A stretch of DNA of 64,000 nucleotides. Source: Prevotella sp. (lineage in GTDB: Bacteria > Bacteroidota > Bacteroidia > Bacteroidales > Dysgonomonadaceae). A program made the position numbers and the translations under genes. The stretch is from contig JAISUS010000028.1 of NCBI GenBank assembly GCA_031271965.1, positions 62,001 to 126,000 of the forward strand, given 5' to 3'. This document shows, piece by piece, positions 27,259 through 35,963 of the stretch. How positions within the stretch are numbered: position 1 is the first letter of the stretch; every line of letters starts with the position of its first letter. Below the pieces are notes generated by a model, which was not told where the DNA came from, did not search any database, and saw only the letters and a list, made by a program, of their open reading frames with translations.

Positions 27259-28716
27259 ATGTACGAAAGAGAAGAAGAATATATAAAAAAAAGCATAGAC
27301 TGGTTTACAATAGCATTGTATCTTATAATGGTATTGTCTGGCTGGTTTAGTATCTATGGGGCGAGTTACAATTACGAGCATGCCACCAGTATGTTCGACC
27401 TGTCAGGAAGGGCGGGGATGCAATTGGTTTGGATAGGGACATCATTAGTGCTCGGGTTCGTAATACTAAAGCTGGATAGCAATTTATATGATATCCTTGC
27501 CTATTACATATATGCCATATTTATATTACTTCTTATAGCCACTATCTTTTTGTCTACGGATATAAGAGGATCAGGTTCGTGGCTAAAAATAACAGATTCG
27601 ATACAGATACAGCCTGCCGAATTTGCTAAGTTTTCGGTTGCATTAGTGCTTGCTAAATTTATAAGCAGCTATAATTTTAAGTTGCTTGCGCCTAAAAATC
27701 TGATGATTATAGCAGGATTGATTTTGTTACCGATGCTACTGATCGTTCTCCAAAATGAGACGGGTTCAGCCCTTGTATATTCGGTTTTTATATTAATGTT
27801 ATATAGAGAAGGGTTGCCTGGTATTATACTGTTTTTAGGTGGAGCTTTGATTGTGTTTTTTGTTATAGGATTAAAGTATTCGTCTACAGATATAGGTGTT
27901 ATTTCCACCGGAGAGTTTATTACAATAATACTGTCGATATTAATAAGTGCAGGATTTTTGATAAGTTTCCGTAGAGACTCGAATACAGCTCGTAATATCA
28001 TTTTAGGATTGATATTAATTATGGGCATTGGGTATTTCGTTTCATTGTCGGGTGTCGCAGTCGATTTTGGTATATTAGCTCTTGTCGCTGTCGGCGCAAT
28101 GTCTGTATATCTATTATTTTTGGCTAAAAAATACTGGTCGAAAGTATATTTGTTGACAGCCGTTTTTGCAATAAGCAGCGTTTTACTAATCGGCTCTGTC
28201 GATTACATCTTTACAGATATCATGCAACCTCACCAGCAAATGCGTATTAAGGTAACGCTAGGTATGGAGGATGACCTTATGGGGGCAGGATATAACGTCA
28301 ATCAGTCTAAGATTGCTATTGGCTCAGGCGGCTTTTTGGGTAAAGGATATTTGAATGGAACACAAACCAAACTTAAGTATGTACCGGAGCAGGATACTGA
28401 CTTTATATTTTGTACTGTAGGAGAAGAGCAAGGCTTTGCCGGATCAGTATTTGTCTTATTATTGTTTTCGGCGTTGATACTCCGTCTTATTTTTTTAGCT
28501 GAGCGACAGAAAAATACTTTTGGACGTGTTTATGGGTATTGTGTGGCCTGTATTTTGTTTTTCCATATGGCTATCAATGTAGGTATGGTCATTGGGCTGA
28601 CTCCGGTAATAGGTATTCCGTTGCCTTTTTTCAGTTACGGAGGATCTTCTCTATGGGGGTTTACAATCCTGCTGTTTATCTTTTTGCGCATCGATATGGC
28701 AAGAAAACGAAGGTGA
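27259..28716 (+). CDS. rodA: RodA peptidoglycan glycosyltransferase (SEDS family)
   Basis: This 485-residue polytopic protein polymerises lipid II with PBP2. SEDS signatures are GSGSWLKI...QPAEFAKFSVALVLA, the catalytic-region VPEQDTDFIFCTVGEEQGF and the end PLPFFSYGGSSLWGFTI. It is longer than the 370-420 residues of typical proteobacterial RodA because of added spans around residues 185-290. That insertion is probably a Bacteroidetes lineage feature. It is the last elongasome gene; exonuclease III starts 41 bp later. Confidence 0.96.
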   Translation: MYEREEEYIKKSIDWFTIALYLIMVLSGWFSIYGASYNYEHATSMFDLSGRAGMQLVWIGTSLVLGFVILKLDSNLYDILAYYIYAIFILLLIATIFLSTDIRGSGSWLKITDSIQIQPAEFAKFSVALVLAKFISSYNFKLLAPKNLMIIAGLILLPMLLIVLQNETGSALVYSVFILMLYREGLPGIILFLGGALIVFFVIGLKYSSTDIGVISTGEFITIILSILISAGFLISFRRDSNTARNIILGLILIMGIGYFVSLSGVAVDFGILALVAVGAMSVYLLFLAKKYWSKVYLLTAVFAISSVLLIGSVDYIFTDIMQPHQQMRIKVTLGMEDDLMGAGYNVNQSKIAIGSGGFLGKGYLNGTQTKLKYVPEQDTDFIFCTVGEEQGFAGSVFVLLLFSALILRLIFLAERQKNTFGRVYGYCVACILFFHMAINVGMVIGLTPVIGIPLPFFSYGGSSLWGFTILLFIFLRIDMARKRR

Positions 28717-28757
28717 TGGATACAACTATGAAACTAATTAAGAAATAAAATTAAAAC

Positions 28758-29522
28758 ATGAAAATAATATCATACAACGTTAATGGAATTCGTGCTGCTG
28801 TTAATAAAGGATTATTTCAGTGGATTGAAAAGGAATCGCCGGATATTCTCTGTTTGCAAGAAATAAAGGCAGTCGAGGATCAAATAGATCTAATCACAAT
28901 ACAATCGTTAGGATATAATTATTATTTCCACCCTGCCGAGAAGAAAGGGTATAGTGGAGTAGGCATCCTCACAAAACGTAAACCTGATCTGGTAAAAGTC
29001 GGTATGGATATGCACATATACGACAGGGAAGGACGTGTGCTTCGTGCCGATTATGGAGACATGACCGTAATATGTGTTTATATCCCTTCGGGTACGATGG
29101 GAGATGTGCGTCAGGATGTAAAAATGAAATTTCTTGCAGATTTTTCTCTGTTTATAGATAAGTTGCAGAAAGAAAGACCGAATATTTTGATTTGCGGAGA
29201 TTATAATATCTGTCATAAACCTATTGATATAAACCATCCTGAGAAACATCTGAAAAGCTCAGGCTTTTTACCCGAAGAACGTCAGTGGTTTGATGAATTT
29301 ATTGCTACAGGTCTGATTGATACTTTCCGTGTTTACGATCAGAGCCCCGAAAAATATAGTTGGTGGAGTTATAGGGCAGGAGCCAGAGGTAAGAACCTTG
29401 GTTGGCGTATTGATTATCACATCATATCAGAATCTGCCCGTGGACGCTTAAAAGGGGCATCAATTATGACTGAAATTGATTTCTCAGATCATTGTCCTAT
29501 AGTTGTAGAGTTGGATTTTTGA
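28758..29522 (+). CDS. xth: Exodeoxyribonuclease III / AP endonuclease
   Basis: This 254-residue enzyme of the endonuclease/exonuclease/phosphatase fold cleaves DNA at abasic sites and removes 3' blocking groups in base excision repair. Motifs are [15 protein letters not shown], the metal Glu in LCLQEIKA, catalytic Tyr/Asp in VCVYIPSG and [30 protein letters not shown] and the final [10 protein letters not shown]. Length is typical. It may be read through from rodA. Confidence 0.96.
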   Translation: MKIISYNVNGIRAAVNKGLFQWIEKESPDILCLQEIKAVEDQIDLITIQSLGYNYYFHPAEKKGYSGVGILTKRKPDLVKVGMDMHIYDREGRVLRADYGDMTVICVYIPSGTMGDVRQDVKMKFLADFSLFIDKLQKERPNILICGDYNICHKPIDINHPEKHLKSSGFLPEERQWFDEFIATGLIDTFRVYDQSPEKYSWWSYRAGARGKNLGWRIDYHIISESARGRLKGASIMTEIDFSDHCPIVVELDF

Positions 29523-29576
29523 AAAAAACATTTTTAAATAATATTGTCAATATTTTATATTTATTAGTAATATATA

Positions 29577-29584
29577 TACCTTTG
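29577..29584 (+). promoter_or_regulatory. -7 box (TACCTTTG) of the outer-membrane protein gene
   Basis: An exact TAnnTTTG match 36 bp upstream of the ATG at 29621. It decides against a longer reading frame starting at 29492, which would overlap the exonuclease gene. Confidence 0.65.
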
Positions 29585-29620
29585 GACTTATTTTTTATAA
29601 AACTAATATACCTTAATCAA

Positions 29621-30436
29621 ATGAAGTCATACTTTTTACTTTTTATCTTTATTGTGGGAACGTATTCTGTGCACGCACAAAAAAAAGATGAGTATATTGT
29701 TGTTGAATCAGCAAAATCTCCTATAAAAATGGGGCAGGGGAAATACGATAATTCTTTTCTATCACACTTGAGTATTGCTCTCAGAGCTTCAACTCTAGGC
29801 GGTGGAATACAGGCTGCAACGCCAATCAATGACTATTTTAATCTGAGAGCGGGACTTGACCTTATGAATTTTAAGACAAGTAGTATCAATATTTCATTGG
29901 ATGATCCGGATGGAGCATTTAATCAGGCGTTAGGATATACACCTGATTATAAGATGAAAGGAAAACTAAATCTTACTCATGGAAATGTTTTAGTAGACTT
30001 CCATCCGACAAAAGGAATATTCCATCTTACAGCAGGATTTTATATTGGAACAAACAAAGTTAAGGCTGATGGGATGCTGGTTGACCCTGATGGAAAGAAA
30101 GCTGAATTAAGGCCGGGACAGTCATGGCCCACAATTAATTTTGACGGACATCAACTGGAAATAGATGATGCTGACTTAAATGCAGAACTTCAATTGGGGA
30201 AGGTTATTAAGCCTTATTTCGGGCTTGGCCTCGGACGGGCAATAGCTCACAATCGTGTTAGTTTTAAGTTTGAATTAGGAGCATTGTATCAGGGAGATTA
30301 CACATTGAAGCAGAATGGGAAAAAGATAGATGCCAATAAGAATTTATCTGAGAATTTTGATGATGTGGATAAATATACTAATTTGCTGAAATGGTGGCCT
30401 ATGCTTAATTTCCAAATTTCGTACAGGATATTTTAA
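29621..30436 (+). CDS. Outer-membrane beta-barrel protein of unknown function
   Basis: The ATG at 29621 gives 271 residues beginning with a clear signal peptide (KSYFLLFIFIVGTYSVHA). The mature part has alternating amphipathic strands (SIALRASTLGGGIQAATP, FYIGTNKVKADG), a conserved-looking GLGLGRAIAHNRVSFKFELG strand pair, and ends in WPMLNFQISYRIF with a terminal Phe, so it should be an 8-14 strand barrel. I do not recognise a named family. It has its own promoter box and terminator and is not linked to the suf genes after it. Confidence 0.65.
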   Translation: MKSYFLLFIFIVGTYSVHAQKKDEYIVVESAKSPIKMGQGKYDNSFLSHLSIALRASTLGGGIQAATPINDYFNLRAGLDLMNFKTSSINISLDDPDGAFNQALGYTPDYKMKGKLNLTHGNVLVDFHPTKGIFHLTAGFYIGTNKVKADGMLVDPDGKKAELRPGQSWPTINFDGHQLEIDDADLNAELQLGKVIKPYFGLGLGRAIAHNRVSFKFELGALYQGDYTLKQNGKKIDANKNLSENFDDVDKYTNLLKWWPMLNFQISYRIF

Positions 30437-30530
30437 TCTGTTTTATGATAGAATAGATTTGTATTGCAAGCTGTATTTATATTGGGATAAATCAATAATT
30501 GTTTGTGAGATATAGATTTAATAAATAACT

Positions 30531-30562
30531 AATAGCCTGTCATAAGCAGGCTATTTTCTTTT
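30531..30562 (+). terminator. Rho-independent terminator before sufC
   Basis: The perfect 9-bp arms AATAGCCTG (30531-30539) and CAGGCTATT (30547-30555) are followed by a T-rich run. Confidence 0.85.
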
Positions 30563-30570
30563 TTATTTAC

Positions 30571-30578
30571 TACTTTTG
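30571..30578 (+). promoter_or_regulatory. -7 box (TACTTTTG) of the sufCDS operon
   Basis: An exact TAnnTTTG match 96 bp upstream of the sufC ATG and directly after a terminator. It shows that transcription starts at sufC and not in an upstream sufB. Confidence 0.7.
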
Positions 30579-30674
30579 TGAACGAAAGTCTTTTTGGCTT
30601 TTGAACATATAGTATATCTCAGTGTTAAAGTAACAGGAATACTGAGGTTTTATTTAAATAATATAAAATTAAAA

Positions 30675-31436
30675 ATGGCAAATTTATTAAATATAAAGAA
30701 TTTACATGCCAATGTTGAAGGCAAGGAAATTTTGAAAGGATTGAATCTTGAAGTTAACGAAGGCGAAATTCATGCTATAATGGGTCCTAATGGTGCAGGC
30801 AAGAGTACACTCGCGTCTGTTTTGGTAGGAAATCCAAATTTTGAAGTAACGGAAGGTGAAGTGAACTTTAGAGGCCATGATCTTTTGGATATGGACCCGG
30901 AAGACCGGGCACGGGAAGGTCTTTTTCTTAGTTTCCAATACCCTGTGGAAATACCGGGTGTAAGCATGACAAACTTTATGCGTGCATCTCTTAATGAAAT
31001 ACGTAAACATAGAGGTGAAGACCCTATTTCAGCTTCTGATTTTCTAAAAATGATAAAAGAAAAAAGAGAATTGGTAGAATTAGATAAAGACCTTGCAGGA
31101 CGTTCTGTCAATGAGGGTTTTTCAGGAGGAGAGAAGAAACGTAACGAAATATTCCAGATGGCGATGCTGGAGCCTAAACTGGCTATTCTTGATGAAACAG
31201 ACTCAGGTTTGGATATAGATGCTCTTCGTATAGTTGCAGCGGGAGTTAATAAACTTAGAAGTAAAGACAAAGCAACCATTGTAATAACCCACTATCAGCG
31301 TTTACTAGACTATATTAAGCCTGATTTTGTACATGTGTTGTACAAAGGACGCATAGTGAAGAGTGCAGGGCCTGAATTGGCTTTAAAGCTCGAAGAAAAT
31401 GGTTATGACTGGATTATTAAAGACATTCAAGAATGA
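30675..31436 (+). CDS. sufC: Iron-sulfur assembly ATPase SufC
   Basis: The ATG at 30675 gives 253 residues with the typical beginning ANLLNIKNLHANVEGKEILKG; the frame extends upstream but that part is leader. Walker A is GPNGAGKST, the signature is FSGGEKKRNEIFQ, and Walker B is AILDETDSGLD, all specific to SufC. It powers the SufBCD scaffold on which Fe-S clusters are built in the cytoplasm. It overlaps sufD by 4 bp. The usual sufB partner is missing just upstream. Confidence 0.96.
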   Translation: MANLLNIKNLHANVEGKEILKGLNLEVNEGEIHAIMGPNGAGKSTLASVLVGNPNFEVTEGEVNFRGHDLLDMDPEDRAREGLFLSFQYPVEIPGVSMTNFMRASLNEIRKHRGEDPISASDFLKMIKEKRELVELDKDLAGRSVNEGFSGGEKKRNEIFQMAMLEPKLAILDETDSGLDIDALRIVAAGVNKLRSKDKATIVITHYQRLLDYIKPDFVHVLYKGRIVKSAGPELALKLEENGYDWIIKDIQE

Positions 31437-32773
31437 TAGAACAACAATATATAGATATATTTAACCAGTACCGGGATGCGATTGATTCCAAATCGGTGGC
31501 TGTGTTAAATAATCTTCGCGAAAAAGCTTTGGACGCTTTTCAAAAACAAGGTTTTCCTACAAAAAAATTAGAAGACTACCTCTATTTGGATATTGCTGCC
31601 GAATTTATGCCTGATTTTGGGCTTAATCTGAATCGTGTGCCATTTGCCGGTAATCCTTATATGGCTTATAGATGTGAAATTCCGAACATGACTACAAATC
31701 TTTATTTTGTATTGAATGATTTGTTTCACGAAGAGCATAAGCCTAAAGTAGAATATCCGGAAGGTGTTTTTGTCGGTAGTTTCAAACAATTTTCGAAACA
31801 AAACCCCGGTACATTTACTAAATATTACGGGCAAATAGCTGATCTTTACAATAATGGTACTGTAGCTTTCAATACAATGTTTGCTCAAGACGGTTTTGTC
31901 ATTTATGTTCCTAAAGGAGTCATTGTTGAGCAGCCAATACAGCTGATTAATATACTAAAGAGTGAGTTTAACTATCTGGTAAATCGTCGTATTTTAATTA
32001 TAGCAGAAGATGATACTCAGGTTAAACTATTAATATGTGATCATACGGTTGACGAATCTCAGTTTTTAGCTACACAGGTAACAGAAATATTTGCTGGAAA
32101 GAATGCTATTGTAGATTATTATGATCTGGAAGAAAACTCGGATAAAGTAACCCGCCTTACCAATACATTTGTACATCAGGAGGAAGCATCCAATGTACTG
32201 GTGAATAATATGACATTGAACACAGGTGTAAGCCGTAACAATTATCATGTTAAACTGAGAGGTGAGCATTCCGAAGCTTATGTTTGCGGTATGGTGATTG
32301 CTGACAGAAATCAGTATGTCGATAACTTTGCTTTTCTGGATCATGCTAAGCCACATTGTACTAGTACTCAGTTGTTCAAATACGTATTACAGGACGAAGC
32401 CAAAGGCGCTTTTTGCGGAAGAATTTTAGTGGAAAAAGATGCGCAAAAAACACTGGCATATCAGTCGAATAATAACCTGTGTATATCACCCACAGCCCAT
32501 ATGTATGCTAAGCCACAGCTGGAAATATATGCTGACGATGTAAAGTGTTCGCATGGTTTGACAACAGGCCAGTTAGATGAGGAAGCACTACTATATCTGC
32601 GTTCCCGCGGGATTGGAAAAGATGCTGCTCGTTTGCTATTGATGCAAGCTTTCACAGCCGGTGTATTGGAGCATGTGCGTATTCCTCGACTGAGAGACAG
32701 ATTGGCTGATTTGGTTGAAAAACGTTTTAAAGGCGAATCTGCACGGTGTAGAAACTGTGCTGTATGTAAATAA
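31433..32773 (+). CDS. sufD: Iron-sulfur scaffold protein SufD
   Basis: This 446-residue beta-helical scaffold subunit shows the SufBD core (VVDYYDLEENSDKV, GAFCGRILVEKDAQKTLAYQSNNNL, EIYADDVKCSHGLTTGQLDEEALLYLRSRG) and the helical end LLMQAFTAGVLEHVRIPRLRDRL. It forms a complex with SufC and SufB. The tail ends CRNCAVCK, a Cys-rich finish not needed in SufD. I rule out SufB because it is shorter and keeps the SufD-type N-terminal region (KKLEDYLYLDIAAEF). It is coupled to sufC and followed by sufS after a 90-bp spacer. Confidence 0.94.
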   Translation: MIEQQYIDIFNQYRDAIDSKSVAVLNNLREKALDAFQKQGFPTKKLEDYLYLDIAAEFMPDFGLNLNRVPFAGNPYMAYRCEIPNMTTNLYFVLNDLFHEEHKPKVEYPEGVFVGSFKQFSKQNPGTFTKYYGQIADLYNNGTVAFNTMFAQDGFVIYVPKGVIVEQPIQLINILKSEFNYLVNRRILIIAEDDTQVKLLICDHTVDESQFLATQVTEIFAGKNAIVDYYDLEENSDKVTRLTNTFVHQEEASNVLVNNMTLNTGVSRNNYHVKLRGEHSEAYVCGMVIADRNQYVDNFAFLDHAKPHCTSTQLFKYVLQDEAKGAFCGRILVEKDAQKTLAYQSNNNLCISPTAHMYAKPQLEIYADDVKCSHGLTTGQLDEEALLYLRSRGIGKDAARLLLMQAFTAGVLEHVRIPRLRDRLADLVEKRFKGESARCRNCAVCK

Positions 32774-32863
32774 GTTTGTAGTCGTAAATTAAAAGTTATG
32801 AGTTATGAGTGGCAAAAATGAAAATGCTGTCGACTTCTGACTGTTAACTGCTAACTGTATAAA
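32774..32863 (+). repeat. Low-complexity spacer with short tandem motifs between sufD and sufS
   Basis: The spacer contains a doubled GTTATGA / GAGTTATGAG motif near 32795-32810 and a doubled CTAACTG-like motif (TGTTAACTGCTAACTG near 32842-32857). Similar drifting repeats are common between Bacteroidales genes. No promoter box or hairpin was seen. Confidence 0.4.
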
Positions 32864-34078
32864 ATGGATATAGACAAAATAAGATCTGATTTTCCTATCC
32901 TATCTACTACCGTTTATGGCAATCCCCTCGTATATTTAGACAATGGGGCGACAACTCAAAAGCCTAAATGTGTTGTAGAAGAAATAGATAAAATATATTA
33001 CACCACGAATGCGAATGTGCACCGTGGTGTACATTATTTAAGCCAAAAAGCTACCGACTTGGCCGAGGAGTCACGTGTGGTAGTTCAACAATATATAAAT
33101 GCAGAGCATAGCCGGGAGGTAATTTTCACAAAAGGTACTACCGAATCGATCAATCTTGTGGCGCATAGCTTTTGCCGGCAATTCTGTAAAGAAGGTGATG
33201 AAATTATTATTTCAGCCATGGAGCATCATGCTAATATTGTGTCATGGCAGTTACAGGAAACAATTAAGGGTATAAAGATCAAAGTTATTCCGATAAATGA
33301 AAAGGGGGAGTTGATATTGGATGAAATGAAAAAACTCATTTCTACCAAAACCCGTTTGATTTCTGTGACTCATGTATCGAATGTCCTTGGTACGATTAAT
33401 CCGATAGAAGAAATAATCGAAATAGCCCATAACCATGATATTCCGGTATTGATTGATGCGGCACAGTCTGTACAGCATATGGTGATTGATGTGCAGAAGC
33501 TGGATTGTGACTTTCTTGTTTTCTCAGGACATAAAGTATATGGGCCGAATGGAGTAGGGGTGCTGTACGGCAAAGAAAAATGGCTGAATCAGATGCCTCC
33601 GTATCAAGGAGGAGGAGAAATGATCGGTCATGTTTCATTCAAAGGAACTACATTTAATGAGCTTCCTTTCAAGTTTGAGGCCGGAACTCCTAACTATCCG
33701 GATGTGATTGCGTTTGCCAAAGCATTAAATTATATAAAAAATATTGGCCTTGACTCAATAAAATCATATGAAGATGAGTTATTACAATATTGTTCTGATG
33801 AATTGACCAAGATTGAAGATATTCGCATATTTGGAACTTCTGAAAAGAAATGCAGTGTTATATCCTTTTTGGTTGGAAATATTCATCATTACGATATGGG
33901 AATGCTTTTAGATAAAATGGGAATTGCCGTCCGTACAGGGCATCATTGTGCACAACCGCTTATGGAAGAGCTTGGTATAGAAGGTACCGTGAGGGTGTCT
34001 ATTGCATTCTATAATACAAAAGAAGAGATAGATCGGCTTATAACAGGTATAAAGCGTGTAGTCACTATGTTCGGCTGA
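32864..34078 (+). CDS. sufS: Cysteine desulfurase SufS
   Basis: This 404-residue PLP enzyme takes sulfur from cysteine and passes it to the Suf scaffold. The PLP Lys is K224 in FSGHKVYGPNGVGVLYG and the persulfide Cys is C362 in RTGHHCAQP, the class II SufS arrangement. Other motifs are YLDNGATTQKP, NANVHRGVHYLS and RFEAGTPNY-like FEAGTPNYPDV. It lies last in the sufC-sufD-sufS operon. No SufE or SufU gene is adjacent; the sulfur acceptor must be elsewhere. Confidence 0.96.
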   Translation: MDIDKIRSDFPILSTTVYGNPLVYLDNGATTQKPKCVVEEIDKIYYTTNANVHRGVHYLSQKATDLAEESRVVVQQYINAEHSREVIFTKGTTESINLVAHSFCRQFCKEGDEIIISAMEHHANIVSWQLQETIKGIKIKVIPINEKGELILDEMKKLISTKTRLISVTHVSNVLGTINPIEEIIEIAHNHDIPVLIDAAQSVQHMVIDVQKLDCDFLVFSGHKVYGPNGVGVLYGKEKWLNQMPPYQGGGEMIGHVSFKGTTFNELPFKFEAGTPNYPDVIAFAKALNYIKNIGLDSIKSYEDELLQYCSDELTKIEDIRIFGTSEKKCSVISFLVGNIHHYDMGMLLDKMGIAVRTGHHCAQPLMEELGIEGTVRVSIAFYNTKEEIDRLITGIKRVVTMFG

Positions 34079-34134
34079 AAATCTCAAAAATATATAATTG
34101 TAAAAGTTTATTTTTAAATTATAAAAGCTTTGTG

Positions 34135-34142
34135 TAAATTTG
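34135..34142 (+). promoter_or_regulatory. -7 box (TAAATTTG) of the bamD-rpoZ operon
   Basis: An exact TAnnTTTG match 19 bp upstream of the bamD ATG. Confidence 0.75.
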
Positions 34143-34161
34143 CAAACTAATTTTATATAGA

Positions 34162-35016
34162 ATGAGAATCAAAATTCTGTGCGCCTTTTTATTAGCTATG
34201 GTATTGGTTTCGTGCGGGGAGTATAATAAAATATTGAAAAGCCGTGATGCTGAATTGAAATATACATATGCAAAGAAATACTTCGATGAGAAAAAATATG
34301 GTAGATCAATAACATTGCTTGATGAGATTCTCTCGGCGTATGCAGGATCAAGTAAAGAACAGGAAATTCTGTATCTCCTGGCTCAGTCTTATTTCTACGA
34401 TAAAGATTACACTACTGCAACACAGTATTACACCAGATATTATAATAAATACCCTAAAGGCGATTATGCAGAGCTGGCTCGGTATAATGCAGCATACGGA
34501 CTGTATTTGGATTCTCCGGATGCCCGTCTGGATCAGACCAGTACGATAAAGAGCATACAACAATTCCAGACATTTTTAGAGTATTTTCCTCAAAGTTCAA
34601 AAGCTCCTGAAGCTCAGGATCTAATGTTCAAATTGCAGGAAAAACTTGCATATAAAGAATTTCTGGCTGCCCGCCTATATTTTAATCTAGGACTTTATAA
34701 TAGAGATAACTATTATGAATCGTGTATAGTAACAGCTAAAGAAGCTCTTAAAAGCTATCCATTCTCTGAATTTACAGAAGAATTTCAGATATTGATTGTA
34801 AGGTCTAAATATGAATCGGCTGTATATAGTGTCGATCTGAAGAAGCATGATCGTTATAGAGAATTGATAGATGAGCATTTTAACTATAAGAATATGTTTC
34901 CAAGTGGTAAATATACAAAAGAGTCGGAGGGATATTATCGTAAGGCTTTGAAAGAATTAGGTCAGCAGGTAGATGAAGCTACTAATGAAGCTGTAAAACA
35001 AGAATTGAAAAAATAA
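34162..35016 (+). CDS. bamD: Outer-membrane assembly lipoprotein BamD
   Basis: This 284-residue lipoprotein has lipobox LVSC (Cys18) and five TPR-like helical repeats (about 30-240, such as SITLLDEILSAYAGSSKEQEILYLLAQSYF; written here only to show the repeat, whose key residues are Leu, Tyr and Ala). BamD is an essential helper of BamA in inserting beta-barrel proteins. It heads a small operon with RNA polymerase omega and a DUF4293 protein, a gene order usual in Bacteroidales. Length is typical. Confidence 0.93.
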   Translation: MRIKILCAFLLAMVLVSCGEYNKILKSRDAELKYTYAKKYFDEKKYGRSITLLDEILSAYAGSSKEQEILYLLAQSYFYDKDYTTATQYYTRYYNKYPKGDYAELARYNAAYGLYLDSPDARLDQTSTIKSIQQFQTFLEYFPQSSKAPEAQDLMFKLQEKLAYKEFLAARLYFNLGLYNRDNYYESCIVTAKEALKSYPFSEFTEEFQILIVRSKYESAVYSVDLKKHDRYRELIDEHFNYKNMFPSGKYTKESEGYYRKALKELGQQVDEATNEAVKQELKK

Positions 35017-35038
35017 TCAAATTATATACAAAAGAACT

Positions 35039-35371
35039 ATGGATTATAGAAAATCAAGTGCGGCAAGTAATACCGTTACAAGAGATATGATGAGCCTTTC
35101 GGAAGAAACAGGTAATGTATATGAAACTGTGAGAATTATAGGTAAACGTGCTAACCAGATTGCTGTGGAAATGAAGCAGGATTTGGATAAAAAGTTGCAG
35201 GAATTTGCTTCATATAATGATAATCTGGAAGAAGTATTCGAAAACAGAGAGCAGATTGAGATATCTCGTTATTATGAGAAATTACCTAAATCGACTTTGA
35301 TAGCAGCTCAAGAGTATGTAGAAGGCAAATTGTACTATAGAAATCCAAATAAGGATAAAGATAACTTCTAA
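35039..35371 (+). CDS. rpoZ: RNA polymerase omega subunit, Bacteroidetes type
   Basis: This 110-residue protein starts DYRKSSAASNTVTRDM and contains the omega-like segment NVYETVRIIGKRANQIAVEMK (about 26-46), where omega contacts the beta-prime C-terminus. The C-terminal half (ISRYYEKLPKSTLIAAQEYVEGKL) is characteristic of the Bacteroidetes Rpb6/omega family. Position after bamD supports the call. It ends overlapping the next start by one base. Confidence 0.85.
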   Translation: MDYRKSSAASNTVTRDMMSLSEETGNVYETVRIIGKRANQIAVEMKQDLDKKLQEFASYNDNLEEVFENREQIEISRYYEKLPKSTLIAAQEYVEGKLYYRNPNKDKDNF

Positions 35372-35826
35372 TGATACAACGGATTCAATCTGTATATTTA
35401 CTTTTAGCCGGTTTGCTAATGGCAGCGGCTACTTTTTTCCCTTTATTAGAATTGGCAGGAGAAGGTAAATTTACATATATATTTTCATCGTTAGGAATCG
35501 GTCAGCTATTTACTGTGCAATATCCTACATGGGGTGTTGTGTTTTTTGCAGGACTGAGTGCTTTGTTAGCATTGATTAATATTTTTTTATACAAAAAACG
35601 AAAATTGCAGATGAAAGTCGGTACTTTGACTTCTCTATTGATATTGTTTTTTTATGTAACTCTTTATGTATATTTCAATGCTTATACTGTAAAATATGGT
35701 CTTACGTTTTCTTCTTTTCAATTTGGATTGATTTTGCCGGTAATAGCTTTAATTTTTAATGTTTTAGCTATATTGAGGATAAAAAAAGATGAGAATTTGG
35801 TAAAATCATTGGACCGGATACGATAA
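35371..35826 (+). CDS. DUF4293 four-span membrane protein
   Basis: This 151-residue protein has four predicted spans (about 9-27, 48-69, 78-99 and 111-131) and starts IQRIQSVYLLLAGLLMAA, the usual beginning of DUF4293. Function of the family is unknown. It is the third gene of the bamD operon in Bacteroidales. Its short tail (DENLVKSLDRIR) is charged and cytoplasmic. Confidence 0.85.
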   Translation: MIQRIQSVYLLLAGLLMAAATFFPLLELAGEGKFTYIFSSLGIGQLFTVQYPTWGVVFFAGLSALLALINIFLYKKRKLQMKVGTLTSLLILFFYVTLYVYFNAYTVKYGLTFSSFQFGLILPVIALIFNVLAILRIKKDENLVKSLDRIR

Positions 35827-35849
35827 GAGCTATTTTGAATATTAAATAG

Positions 35850-35882
35850 AAAGCCTGATAATTATAATTTATCGGGCTTTTT
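35850..35882 (+). terminator. Terminator of the bamD operon
   Basis: AAGCCTGATA (35851-35860) pairs with TATCGGGCTT (35870-35879), with one G-U pair, followed by T residues. Confidence 0.9.
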
Positions 35883-35904
35883 CCATTCTATACTTCTTGG
35901 AAAA

Positions 35905-35934
35905 AGAAAAGCAACCGGTCAGGTTGCTTTTTCT
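35905..35934 (-). terminator. Terminator of the superoxide dismutase gene
   Basis: AAAAGCAACC and GGTTGCTTTT form a perfect stem with a 5-base loop, positioned 30 bp past the dismutase stop on the minus strand. Confidence 0.85.
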
Positions 35935-35963
35935 ACTCAATATATTTATGAAACCACATTTGA

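Noticed and set aside
28539..28748. A 69-codon plus-strand frame across the end of rodA.
   Set aside because: It is an out-of-frame shadow of rodA without coding features.
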